Source: Phycisphaerae bacterium
Lineage (GTDB): Bacteria; Planctomycetota; Phycisphaerae; SM23-33
Assembly (NCBI GenBank): GCA_003551645.1
Contig: PUND01000018.1
Location: 1-61,200, forward strand
DNA: 61,200 nt
Reading direction: 5' to 3'
Part shown: positions 45,525 through 53,811 of the stretch, one piece after another
Position numbering within the stretch: the first letter of the stretch is position 1
How the letters are laid out: every line of letters starts with the position of its first letter
The notes under the pieces: model-generated
What the model was told of the DNA's origin: nothing
The model's input: only the letters and a program-made list of their open reading frames with translations
The model's database searches: none
Program-made: the position numbers and the translations under genes

Positions 45525-46574
45525 CTAAGAGAACTGCTCTTGTTCCTCGGGTTGCAGCTCGGCCAGCAGCCGGAGGACCACCTCGTCGGCCGAGATGCCG
45601 GCCGCCTCGGCGTTGAACGTCGTGATTACCCGGTGTCTCAGCACCGGAAGCGCCATCTCGCGAACGTCCTCGGTGGTCGCGTGGTAGCGTCCATGGAGGA
45701 TGGCCCTGGCCTTTGCGGCCAGCATCAGGCATATGCCCGCTCTCGGCCCGGCCCCCCATTGTACAAGTTCGTTGACGAAATCCGGGGCGTCGTCGGAGGC
45801 GGGCCGGGTCGCGCGTGCGAGGTCGCGGGCGTACTGGAAGACGTGCTCGGCCGCCGGGACTCGATGCACGATGTCCTGGAGCTTGCTGATGTCCTCGCCT
45901 GAGAGTACCGGCTCGAGCTTCGCCTGGTACGAGCCGGTTACCCGCTTCATGATCTCGAGTTCCTGGTCGCCGTCGGGATAGTCCACGACGATCTTGAACA
46001 TGAACCTGTCGAGCTGGGCCTCCGGCAGGGGGTAGGTTCCCTCCTGCTCGATCGGGTTCTGTGTCGCCAGCACGAAGAACGGCTCATCCAGGTGGTATGT
46101 GCGTTCGCCGACGGTGACGCTGTGCTCCTGCATCGCCTCCAGCAGCGCCGCCTGCGTCTTGGGCGGGGCGCGGTTTATCTCGTCGGCAAGGACCATGTTG
46201 GCGAACAGAGGCCCGTGCACAAAGCGGAACACCCGTTTGCCGGTGGTGCGGTCCTCCTCAAGCACGTCCGTGCCTGTGATGTCCGAGGGCATCAGGTCGG
46301 GCGTGAACTGGATGCGCTTGAAGCTCAGGTGCAGCAGGTTGGCCAGCGTTTGCACCAGCAGGGTCTTGGCCAGCCCCGGTACGCCCACCAGCAGCCCGTG
46401 GCCCCGGCAGAACATGGACACGAGCACTTGCTCGACGACGTCGTTCTGTCCGACCACGACGCGCGAGATGTTGTCTGTCATCTCGGCGTAGGCATCCGAC
46501 AGGGCCTTTACGGCCTGTACGTCGTCGGCTTCCGCAATACGGTTTACCCCGTCACCGGCATCGTTGGCTGACAT
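45525..46574 (-). CDS. MoxR family AAA+ ATPase
   Basis: 349 aa. Chaperone-like ATPase. Motifs: VVVGQNDVVEQVLV, Walker A variant GVPGLAKTLLVQTLA, Walker B ANMVLADEINRAPPKTQAALLEAM, sensor LATQNPIEQEGTYPLPEAQLDRF and a C-terminal lid. First gene of the long - strand cluster. AGGAG precedes ATG 46574. MoxR proteins act with DUF58 and VWA proteins, all encoded downstream. Confidence 0.96.
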   Translation of the reverse strand: MSANDAGDGVNRIAEADDVQAVKALSDAYAEMTDNISRVVVGQNDVVEQVLVSMFCRGHGLLVGVPGLAKTLLVQTLANLLHLSFKRIQFTPDLMPSDITGTDVLEEDRTTGKRVFRFVHGPLFANMVLADEINRAPPKTQAALLEAMQEHSVTVGERTYHLDEPFFVLATQNPIEQEGTYPLPEAQLDRFMFKIVVDYPDGDQELEIMKRVTGSYQAKLEPVLSGEDISKLQDIVHRVPAAEHVFQYARDLARATRPASDDAPDFVNELVQWGAGPRAGICLMLAAKARAILHGRYHATTEDVREMALPVLRHRVITTFNAEAAGISADEVVLRLLAELQPEEQEQFS

Positions 46575-46600
46575 ATAAGTCTCCTGAATAAGAGTGAATC

Positions 46601-46609
46601 ATTCTATCA
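46601..46609 (-). promoter_or_regulatory. moxR operon promoter (extended -10)
   Basis: TGATAGAAT on the - strand: an extended TGn motif directly before TAGAAT. No clear -35, as expected for an extended -10 promoter. The leader would be about 20 nt with AGGAG before the start codon. Confidence 0.5.
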
Positions 46610-46714
46610 CAATCGGTCCACACTTACCCCACCGGAAATTCAACCCTCCGGCGGCCGCGGGGTGTGCGATAATCTATCGGTCATCCTAAGTCGCCGCGCA
46701 TCCGCGCCGGCCGG

Positions 46715-48175
46715 CTAATCAGCCAGCCCGGTGGGGTTGTCGGCGAGAAAATCGGCGTGATGCTCCCGGCCGGTGTCGCGCAGCCGTTGTATGTAATCCT
46801 CGGCTCGCGACCCGCGGGTGTGGAACGGTCCGCCTTCCCGCATCACCAGCCACATCGGGTCCGTTGCCGAGTCGCTTTGGGTCATCATCTCGGCTGTCCA
46901 GCTTTCAAGCAGCGCCTGGCCGTGGTCGGCCAGGTCCGGCCTGTCGGCCGAGAGGTCGTTCAGCTCGTGGGGATCCTCGGCGACGTTGAACAGCATCCTC
47001 GCCGGATAGTGTTTCAGGCCGGTGTGATAGGTGCGGAGCATCAGCCAGTCGTCCCAGCGGACCGACCGCTGACAGCTCCAGCAGCACTGCCCGGAGACCA
47101 GGAAGTCGCGCCCGGAAGATTCACCCGCCCGGAATGCATCGGCGAAGCTCCGCCCATCCCAGTGGCCGGGGACCTCGGCGCCGGCAAGCTCCACGAGCGT
47201 GGCGCCTATATCGGTCTGGTAGTGCAGCGAGGAGTCCGCGCGTCCGCCTGGCAGCCCGGGGAACCGCACAATCATCGGCACGCGGCAGGCGACGCGGTCG
47301 GCGGCGGCGTGGTCGCCTGTGACGTTCAACTCGCCCATTTGCTCGCCGTGATCGGAGGTGATCATGATGACCGTCTCGTCCAGGACGCCCGCCTGCTCCA
47401 GCGTCTGGAGCACCTTTGCGAACCATTGGTCTGCGTAGCGGATTCCGCAGTCGTAGCCGTCCACCCACCGCTTGTAGTCGTCCATGGACTCTATGCGGCT
47501 GGGCTGGCGGGGATGCGAGCTTGGCTTACCCATATCGCCGGCCGGCTCCTGAGGTGTCCCGGGGCCGAAGTCGTCCCACTGCCGCTTGAAAAGCTCCTCT
47601 GTGTACCAGCCCTCAAGCGGCTCGTCGGCGAACGGATTGCCGAACTCCTCGGGCGCCCGGTAGGGCGTGTGCGGGTCCCAGATATTGATGTGACAGAACC
47701 AGTTGTCCTCGGCGCCGTGGCGTTTGAGCCAGTCGATCGCCGCGGGCACGACCTCGTGGGCCTGCTCGCCGCCTTTCTTGCCGGTGTTGTGGAACTCGCG
47801 CCAGCCCTCGTAGAACCACCAGGCCGAGTGCCGCTCGGCGAACGGGCTGAAGCTTACAGGGTACAGGCCCGCCTGTCGCATCTGCCAGACAAGCCCCGGT
47901 CTTTGGTTCATCGTGGAAAACGACCGGTCAGTGCCGACCGGCCGGAGGTCGGCCGCGGAGCCGCCGTGACCGACGATGCCGCTGTGGATGCCGAACATGC
48001 CGGTGAACATGCTCGCCCGGCTGGGCAGGCATGGGGCGTCGGACACCTGGCATTCGTCGAAACGGACTCCTTCGGCCGCGATGCGGTCGATGTTGGGTGA
48101 AGTATCGCGATGGTAGCCGTAGCAGCCGAGGTGATCGGGGCGGAGCGTATCGATATCGAAATAAAGGATTCTCAA
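46715..48175 (-). CDS. Cys-type sulfatase
   Basis: 486 aa. Hydrolyses sulfate esters with a formylglycine made from Cys in DAPCLPSRASMFTG (C-x-P-S-R). Metal-site residues: DIDTLRPDHLGCYGYH at the N-terminus and VIMITSDHGEQMGEL. It has no signal peptide, so it would act in the cytoplasm unless exported otherwise; many planctomycete sulfatases are secreted. Could be a phosphonate/phosphoester hydrolase of the same fold. The gene upstream is a nucleoside phosphorylase; a heptad array lies between them. Confidence 0.9.
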   Translation of the reverse strand: MRILYFDIDTLRPDHLGCYGYHRDTSPNIDRIAAEGVRFDECQVSDAPCLPSRASMFTGMFGIHSGIVGHGGSAADLRPVGTDRSFSTMNQRPGLVWQMRQAGLYPVSFSPFAERHSAWWFYEGWREFHNTGKKGGEQAHEVVPAAIDWLKRHGAEDNWFCHINIWDPHTPYRAPEEFGNPFADEPLEGWYTEELFKRQWDDFGPGTPQEPAGDMGKPSSHPRQPSRIESMDDYKRWVDGYDCGIRYADQWFAKVLQTLEQAGVLDETVIMITSDHGEQMGELNVTGDHAAADRVACRVPMIVRFPGLPGGRADSSLHYQTDIGATLVELAGAEVPGHWDGRSFADAFRAGESSGRDFLVSGQCCWSCQRSVRWDDWLMLRTYHTGLKHYPARMLFNVAEDPHELNDLSADRPDLADHGQALLESWTAEMMTQSDSATDPMWLVMREGGPFHTRGSRAEDYIQRLRDTGREHHADFLADNPTGLAD

Positions 48176-48270
48176 GGAAGGCCTTCCTTTGCATCAATTG
48201 AGACATCCATCACTATAAGAACCGACTAAGAGGTGTCAACGCCCGCGCCGGCGGGTAGAGGAAGGTGACC

Positions 48271-48319
48271 AGCGAACAGCGACCGGCAAAAGGCGACAAG
48301 CGAACAGCGGTTGGCGAAT
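48271..48319 (-). repeat. Degenerate heptad array, no gene inside
   Basis: Seven 7-nt units on the + strand: AGCGAAC, AGCGACC, GGCAAAA, GGCGACA, AGCGAAC, AGCGGTT, GGCGAAT. It lies 19 nt past the phosphorylase stop codon and about 95 nt before the sulfatase start, both - strand. Same register length as the arrays around the four-helix-bundle gene, so it may be a solo or remnant array. Confidence 0.7.
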
Positions 48320-48338
48320 CGTCAGCGGCGGGGCGGGG

Positions 48339-49208
48339 TCAGGTGAACCATTTGCGCCAGTCGGCGGGCAGTTCGTACTGCCGGACCTTCGCGGCCATTG
48401 GCCCGGCACACTCGCACGGCTCTGCGTCCGCCGGTATGTCGGCCGCGACTCGACGGGCGATTTCGCTCATCGCGCCGACCGCCGAGGCCAGCCGCTGCCG
48501 CTCGCGGTCCTCCGGCGGCTGTCCGAACAGGTCCACCGAGGGAAAGGGGCGGTGCCGGCTGCCGGTCTCGGCGTAGTTGACCACGTAGCAGACGCTCGCG
48601 TAACAGAGCTGAAGCTCCCTGGCCAGGAAGACTTCCGGCACAAAGGCGTGAGTAAGCAACTCCGCTCCCATGGTCGCGAGCATCCTGACCTCGGCGGGGG
48701 TTTCCAGTCGCGGGCCTTCCCGGACGCCGGCCACGCCCGTACCGTGGTACACCAGCTTCATATCGTGCAATACGTCGCCGAGTGTCCGCCGCAGGCGGGG
48801 GCAGAAGACCGGAAACTGGCGGAGGTAGCCCAGCGGCGAGTCCTCGAAAAACGTCTTGTCGCGCAGGAACGTCTGGTCGATCACGTCGCTCAGTATCACC
48901 AGGTCGCCGACGGCGACGTTGTGGGTCACCGCCCCGGCGGGTCCCCAGGAGATGACCGCCTCGGCCCCGAGGTCTTTAAGGGCATACAGGTTGGCGCGGT
49001 CGTTGACGCGGCGAGGTGCGGTTTTTTCCAGTCCAGGCCCGTGGCGGCAGACCAGCAGGAACCCGTCGCCATCATCCTCGACGCGGAACATTTCGCCGCT
49101 TTGTCCGAAGGGGGTCTTGCGTGAGCCGAGGCGTTGGCCGCCGATGCGGCCGGCCTGCCACTGTCCGTGTACCTCCTCGCCGGCGATGCACGCTATCGTC
49201 ACGGCCAT
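48339..49208 (-). CDS. MTAP/PNP family purine nucleoside phosphorylase-like protein
   Basis: 289 aa. Family segments: HGPGLEKTAPRRVNDRANL (in place of HGxGH...VNYRANI), GVREGPRLETPAEVRML and SVCYVVNYAETG. The Asn in VVNYAE corresponds to the residue that in PNPs favours 6-oxopurines, while MTAPs have Asp. The N-terminal phosphate loop (usually GIIGGSG) is here ACIAGEEV, so catalysis is not certain. ATG 49208 follows GAGG. Overall a divergent member. Confidence 0.75.
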   Translation of the reverse strand: MAVTIACIAGEEVHGQWQAGRIGGQRLGSRKTPFGQSGEMFRVEDDGDGFLLVCRHGPGLEKTAPRRVNDRANLYALKDLGAEAVISWGPAGAVTHNVAVGDLVILSDVIDQTFLRDKTFFEDSPLGYLRQFPVFCPRLRRTLGDVLHDMKLVYHGTGVAGVREGPRLETPAEVRMLATMGAELLTHAFVPEVFLARELQLCYASVCYVVNYAETGSRHRPFPSVDLFGQPPEDRERQRLASAVGAMSEIARRVAADIPADAEPCECAGPMAAKVRQYELPADWRKWFT

Positions 49209-49273
49209 GCGCAAACCTCTGTCAAAGGGTCTCGGTGCGGCTTCGCGAAGCGTCGGCCGACGGGCCGGCGCAT

Positions 49274-49654
49274 TCAGAACTCGTACCGCGGCTCGCCGGC
49301 AATATCAACGGCGTAGAACTGACCCGGCACGAGGCGGACTTTTTTCAGTGCGTCGGGGAAGCGGCTTTGGATCTCACCCAGCAGCCCGCCGTTGAGCAGC
49401 ATCTGCAGGCGGAAGCGGTGGGCGGCCGAGTCCACCATCACCGTCAGCGTGCCCCGCTGGAATCGCTCCAGCGCGGTGTGCTCACGTATCTCGGCCGGCA
49501 CTACCTCGTCCCAGATACTCGCCAGTCGGCTCAGGGCGCGGACTCGACGGGCGAGATGGTATTTCATGAAAATCTGGAGGGGCTGGCTGACGTGAGAGAC
49601 CCGTTTGTCCGGCCGTCGCTGTTGCCAGACCGTCTGCAGCAGTGCGTCATCCAT
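49274..49654 (-). CDS. DUF721 (DciA-like) protein
   Basis: 126 aa. Helical N-terminus, central domain with IWDEVVPAEIREHTALERFQRGTLTVMVDSAAHRFRL, the core of DUF721, whose KH-like domain in DciA helps load the replicative helicase DnaB. C-terminal IQSRFPDALKKVRLVPG also fits. ATG 49654 follows GGGAG. No replication genes are adjacent in this window. Whether it serves as DciA here depends on absence of DnaC, which cannot be checked. Confidence 0.82.
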   Translation of the reverse strand: MDDALLQTVWQQRRPDKRVSHVSQPLQIFMKYHLARRVRALSRLASIWDEVVPAEIREHTALERFQRGTLTVMVDSAAHRFRLQMLLNGGLLGEIQSRFPDALKKVRLVPGQFYAVDIAGEPRYEF

Positions 49655-49781
49655 GACTACCACTCCCTGGCGATCGCGTCGGTAATCTGTCGTTCAAAAA
49701 CACCCACGACATCTGGACACGAAAGCTACCAACTGAATCGAGGAAGTCAACGCCAAAACTTGAGTCCTTTGCGACGCCCTG

Positions 49782-49811
49782 TTGCCACAATGGCTCGCGG
49801 GGCGGTATAAT
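49782..49811 (+). promoter_or_regulatory. Promoter of the second prepilin-like gene
   Basis: TTGCCA at 49782-49787, an 18-bp spacer and TATAAT at 49806-49811. The leader would be about 80 nt. Confidence 0.6.
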
Positions 49812-49896
49812 TTACCCGCTATCAGCAAAAGCGTCGCGGCAGTTCGGGCTGTGGCGCGGTCCGTAGCATAAAGAACGCATCTCAAGGAGCTGTCTC

Positions 49897-50643
49897 ATGT
49901 CAGGCAAAGCGTTCACGTTGATTGAGCTTCTGGTTGTCATCGCCATCATCGCCCTGCTTATGAGCATCCTGATGCCGGCCTTCGGGCAGGCGCGGGAGCT
50001 CGCTCGCAATATCAAGTGCGCGACCAATCTGCGGGGCTATGGAACCGCGCTGCACATGTACACGGTGGACAGCGACGATGTACTGCCGCCGAGTTTCGAC
50101 TGGTTGTTCATGCGCGGCGGCGACGCCACAAGGGGACTTTTCGAGCCGGACGTACAGCCGGATGGGTATCTCTGGCCGTACCTCAGGCACCGGGAAATAC
50201 ACATGTGCCCGGTGTTCGAACGAGTCGCCGACGAGGGATACCGGTACTCCTACGTGCAGAACGCCTTTCTGCACGGCGACGGCTTTCGAGGTGACTACGG
50301 GTATGATTTCAAGGTAACCAAGCTCACCGAAATCAGCAACCCAACCGAAACGCTGGCATACACAGAGGAGAACACCTGGGTTGTGGACGGGTTGTATAGC
50401 GTGGCCCGCAACGACACCAACATTCGCCCCGCCGGCCCAACCGGCAACCCCCTGGATGGCGTGGCGACCTACCATAACCCGCCCGGCGGCGACATCAACG
50501 CCGGCGAGGCGAACGCGGTGTTCGCGGATGGACACGTTGATAGCATCACAGCCGACGATCAGCGCGAGGGAAAAGTCGCCAAACTTGCCTGGCCGCTGCC
50601 GTCGAGGCCGGACTGGATAGAGAACCTGCGTCCGAGGAACTGA
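49897..50643 (+). CDS. Prepilin-type N-terminal cleavage/methylation domain protein
   Basis: 248 aa. Starts [21 protein letters not shown], with a prepilin peptidase site (here A|FTLIE, with Ala in place of the usual Gly) and a hydrophobic helix. The C-terminus has [14 protein letters not shown], the H-x9-DG-like ending seen in planctomycete prepilin-type families. AAGGAG precedes ATG 49897. Probably exported and processed by a type II/IV prepilin peptidase encoded elsewhere. Confidence 0.9.
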   Translation: MSGKAFTLIELLVVIAIIALLMSILMPAFGQARELARNIKCATNLRGYGTALHMYTVDSDDVLPPSFDWLFMRGGDATRGLFEPDVQPDGYLWPYLRHREIHMCPVFERVADEGYRYSYVQNAFLHGDGFRGDYGYDFKVTKLTEISNPTETLAYTEENTWVVDGLYSVARNDTNIRPAGPTGNPLDGVATYHNPPGGDINAGEANAVFADGHVDSITADDQREGKVAKLAWPLPSRPDWIENLRPRN

Positions 50644-50749
50644 TCTGCTCGGTCGCAAGGGCGTCCGTGTGCCACGGACATATCAGGGTGCGCCCGGCGT
50701 TCCGGAATGGTTCTCGTTTCCGGCGTGCGCTGGCCGGCGGTAGCGACGC

Positions 50750-51595
50750 TTAGTCATCGGGTCCGGCGGCCAAGCGCCCTGCGTTCACCGGCCAGCTTTC
50801 GCCACTCACCCACGGCGCGACGTGCCCTGCGACGAATTCGGGCCTGGTGGACGCCTGGTGCGGGCTGCCGGCGTCGGCGGGTACCCTGATTTGGAATAGC
50901 TTGCGATAGGCCCGGCGCTTCTCGGCCGGGGTGTCTGCTCCGGGCGTGGCGAAGCCCTCAAGCCCCGCCGACGAGCCGCGGGCGCCGTCAACGGTGCCGG
51001 CGAGTGTGGTGCCCAGCCCCAGCAGTCCCACGTCGCGGGGGTTGTGGAAGTTGACTATGCCCTTGCGGCAGTTGTTCAGCGCCTCGGTCAGGTCGTAGTT
51101 TGAAGAGATGCTCGCCGACAGCAGCACCAGCCCGTCTATCCTTGAGCCGTCGGGCATCGCCTCAGCGGCGAAGACGGCTATGCCGCCGCCGCCGCTGTGT
51201 CCGATGATATACACCGGCCGTCCGGGGTAGGACTCCTTGTACTCGACGATTTTTCCCGCGATGCGCCTTCCGGCCCGTCGGTTGCCCGCCACATCAATCT
51301 GGTTGAGCACCATACCCGCAAGGGGTATGGGTCGGCCCCAACTGTATATGGGCATGGCCGCCTCGACACCGGCCGTATCCAGCCCGCGGCGGATGTTGCG
51401 ATTCAGCGAGCTTTCGCCCTCGATACCGGGCAGAATTACGACAAGCCCCTCGTTCTCACGCTGTTGGGTGACGTACACTTCATTGCCTCGCCCGCAGCCG
51501 ATGATGGCCGCGGACAATACCGTCACAAACACCGCCACCGGCGGCCGGGCGGGGGTGGCGTCACCGCGAACCGTGTTGGATCGTTGCGAAAACAT
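50750..51595 (-). CDS. Putative lipoprotein alpha/beta hydrolase
   Basis: 281 aa. Signal region VAVFVTVLSAAIIGCG with a lipobox-like IIGC at about residues 32-35, then LVVILPGIEGESSLN and the nucleophile elbow GHSGGGG with Ser. The acid and His are not firmly assigned. Likely an exported, lipid-anchored serine hydrolase of unknown substrate. The upstream region (51596-51791) holds an AT-rich stretch at about 51705-51760 that may contain promoters. Confidence 0.75.
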   Translation of the reverse strand: MFSQRSNTVRGDATPARPPVAVFVTVLSAAIIGCGRGNEVYVTQQRENEGLVVILPGIEGESSLNRNIRRGLDTAGVEAAMPIYSWGRPIPLAGMVLNQIDVAGNRRAGRRIAGKIVEYKESYPGRPVYIIGHSGGGGIAVFAAEAMPDGSRIDGLVLLSASISSNYDLTEALNNCRKGIVNFHNPRDVGLLGLGTTLAGTVDGARGSSAGLEGFATPGADTPAEKRRAYRKLFQIRVPADAGSPHQASTRPEFVAGHVAPWVSGESWPVNAGRLAAGPDD

Positions 51596-51791
51596 CCGAT
51601 TTGTCGCCTCGCTTATTCAGCCGCAGGCCGCGGGTTCGCTGCCGCGGATCCAGGCCGGCGCCGAGCGAGCCGCCGTCCGAACGGCGGCTGTCGGTGCCGA
51701 CGTTCAATTTTAGTTGAAAACTTTGGACTTTAGTGCCGAAAATTAGCAAGTAATCGTACCATCGGGTCCGCTGCCAAGGATGAGGTCCGCC

Positions 51792-52250
51792 ATGTCGCTG
51801 GAAGATGATGAATTCAGCCCTCCCGAGGCGTCAGAGGAATTCGTGCCTGTGGTGTTCGCCCGTTCGGTTGACCAGGCCGAGGTGTACTGCGAACTACTAA
51901 ACGACCACGACATCCCGGCCATGGTGGGCGACGTCGAGGATGAGGACGACTCCGCCGAGCGAACGCCGAGCATGGCCCGGGGCGTGCCGGTGCTGGTGCC
52001 AGAGGCGCTGCTGGACGAGGCCGGGGAGGTAATCGCCGAGCGGGAGGACGCCGAAGGCGAGTTCGAGCTTGGCGAGGAAGATGTGGACGACGAGGAAGAC
52101 GACGAATTTGATGAGCTGGACGAGGAATTCACGCCGGGACCGCCGGTAGAGGCCGAAGACGAGTACCTCGGCGATCTCGACGACCTCGATGATGAGGACG
52201 GCCTCGACGACGAGGACGATGAGGAAGATGAAGACGACGAAGACATATAG
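51792..52250 (+). CDS. DUF2007-like protein with a long acidic tail
   Basis: 152 aa. The N-terminal 80 residues (FVPVVFARSVDQAEVYCELLNDHDIPAMVGD...GVPVLVPEALLDEA) resemble the DUF2007 signal-transducing domain. The rest is an almost pure Asp/Glu tail (more than half acidic, ending DDEEDEDDEDI). ATG 51792 has GAGG at the right distance; an ATG at 51780 overlaps that site. Unknown function; the strongly basic next gene product may be a binding partner (inference from charge and adjacency only). Confidence 0.75.
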   Translation: MSLEDDEFSPPEASEEFVPVVFARSVDQAEVYCELLNDHDIPAMVGDVEDEDDSAERTPSMARGVPVLVPEALLDEAGEVIAEREDAEGEFELGEEDVDDEEDDEFDELDEEFTPGPPVEAEDEYLGDLDDLDDEDGLDDEDDEEDEDDEDI

Positions 52251-52343
52251 CCGTGCGGAGCGGACCTTGGCGGTCGTGCTCATGCCCCGGTGCCGGCTGG
52301 TCGATAATTCGACCGGAGAGACTATGCGCCGAGGAGGCCTGTA

Positions 52344-52685
52344 ATGTCGGAATCGTCCGAGAAGACTTCTGAGAAAACCCAGGACCGCCGCGAAGGCGGC
52401 GACCGTCGCGCAAGCGTTGTGGACCGTCGCAGCGGGCTTGACCGCCGCAGGAAGAATCAGCCGTATCCCGGGCTGGAGCGCCGTCGCGGGCCTGGCCGGC
52501 GAAGAAGTGACACTCGCCGGTCGGCCGAGGAAGGCGAAATGACCGACGAGCAGTTCGCGTTCATCCGGGCCATCGACGAATACAAGCGGATCAACGGCCG
52601 ACCCTTCCCGACATGGACCGAGGTGCTGGACGTAATAAAAGCCCTTGGGTACAGAAAAGTGGCGGAACCGGAAGATATCCGGTAG
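52344..52685 (+). CDS. Arg-rich small protein with DRR repeats
   Basis: 113 aa, not recognised. The N-terminal half repeats DRR motifs (DRREGGDRRASVVDRRSG, LDRRRKN, LERRRGPGRRR). The C-terminal half is a helical domain with EQFAFIRAIDEYKRINGRPFPTWTEVLDVIKALGYRKV, which looks like a conserved helix-turn-type segment. Strongly basic, unlike its acidic upstream neighbour. No ribosome binding site stands out (GAGGCCTGTA precedes ATG 52344). Confidence 0.7.
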   Translation: MSESSEKTSEKTQDRREGGDRRASVVDRRSGLDRRRKNQPYPGLERRRGPGRRRSDTRRSAEEGEMTDEQFAFIRAIDEYKRINGRPFPTWTEVLDVIKALGYRKVAEPEDIR

Positions 52686-52709
52686 AATTACGGTAACGGC
52701 GGATGTCGG

Positions 52710-53354
52710 ATGAACGCACTGTGTATGGTCAGCTTGAGCGGGTCCCTTCGTGTCACGGCTGTCGTGGCGCCGGTGGCGGCGTACTTTCTGATTCTGGGAC
52801 TGCTTAACAGCCGATTCCGCCCGCAGCTTCTTACCGCCCGGCTGGACTTCGCCCTGTTGGTGACGCCGCTGGTGCCTCTGGTTCTGATCCCCGTGCTGGA
52901 ATACATCGGGACCGTTGCGGGGCTGGTTGTGGCATGTGTCGCAATGCTGGCCGCATTCGTCCTGCTGGCCCCGGGCCGGGGCGAGTGGGTCATATACAAC
53001 ATGCCGGTCGGACAGGGCCGTCGGGCGGTCCGCCGCGCATTCGAACGGGCCGTCGCCGCCGATGTGCGCGAGGCGGGCGATGACCTGGAAAACGCCGACT
53101 CGACGGCGCGTGTTGAAATCAGCAGCTTCCCGCTGCTACGGAACCTATCAGTCGCCCTTCGGGGAGGCGACGAGGCGCTCAGGCGGCGGCTGGAGTCCGA
53201 GCTGTCCGCGGAGGTCGGAACGGTCGAGGCGAGGACAAGCCCGATGGCCGTCGCCCTGCTGCTGGTCGCCACCGGCATGCTGGTGCTGCCGCTGACGCTG
53301 GTCGCACCGCGGGCCGGCGAGATAGTCCGCCTGCTGACAGACCTGTTACCGTAG
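52710..53354 (+). CDS. Membrane protein of unknown function
   Basis: 214 aa. Hydrophobic segments at about 12-33, 47-64, 67-91 and 178-200; the central part (100-175) is a charged soluble loop or domain. No family recognised. It lies 25 nt after the DRR protein gene and could share its transcript. Start chosen at ATG 52710 with only a weak purine-rich site upstream. Confidence 0.65.
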   Translation: MNALCMVSLSGSLRVTAVVAPVAAYFLILGLLNSRFRPQLLTARLDFALLVTPLVPLVLIPVLEYIGTVAGLVVACVAMLAAFVLLAPGRGEWVIYNMPVGQGRRAVRRAFERAVAADVREAGDDLENADSTARVEISSFPLLRNLSVALRGGDEALRRRLESELSAEVGTVEARTSPMAVALLLVATGMLVLPLTLVAPRAGEIVRLLTDLLP

Positions 53355-53393
53355 CCGTCGGGGGGGGTTGGCGTTTTTGCACGATTGTGCCCC

Positions 53394-53421
53394 TTGAACC
53401 CGGCGGCTCTTATGGTAAACT
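53394..53421 (+). promoter_or_regulatory. rpmE promoter (TTGAAC-16-TAAACT)
   Basis: TTGAAC at 53394-53399, a 16-bp spacer and TAAACT at 53416-53421, about 48 nt before the rpmE start. Confidence 0.5.
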
Positions 53422-53469
53422 GGCGGTTTCGGAACAGTCCCAGGAACCAGTAACCCCAGAGGCATCACC

Positions 53470-53718
53470 ATGAAGAAGGACATACATCCCGATTACTCCG
53501 AAGTGACCGTGACCTGTGCGTGCGGCGCCAAGGTTACCACGCGCTCCACCCTCGGCCGCGACGTCACGACCGAAATCTGCTCCAGTTGCCATCCGTTCTA
53601 CACCGGCCGGCAGAAGTACGTCGATACGGCCGGTCGAGTGGAGAAATTCCAGCGCAAGTACGGGCAGGACTACTTCAAGCCCCGCGAGACCGGCAAGAAG
53701 AAGACGGCCCGACGCTAG
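53470..53718 (+). CDS. rpmE: 50S ribosomal protein L31
   Basis: 82 aa. Begins [19 protein letters not shown] and carries [24 protein letters not shown], the zinc-binding (C+) form of L31. Followed by a strong terminator, then prfA; rpmE-prfA adjacency is common in bacteria. Confidence 0.96.
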   Translation: MKKDIHPDYSEVTVTCACGAKVTTRSTLGRDVTTEICSSCHPFYTGRQKYVDTAGRVEKFQRKYGQDYFKPRETGKKKTARR

Positions 53719-53737
53719 CTCAGCCGGAACCTCAAAG

Positions 53738-53775
53738 CGCCGACACGACCCCCGCGCGGACGGTCGGCGTTTTTT
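53738..53775 (+). terminator. Intrinsic terminator after rpmE
   Basis: CGCCGAC (53738-53744) pairs with GTCGGCG (53763-53769), followed by six T (53770-53775). The T-run lies 36 nt before the prfA start, so prfA needs read-through or its own start. Confidence 0.85.
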
Positions 53776-53811
53776 GTGCCCGCACAGATCCCGCTGAGAT
53801 GGTTGCCAACA

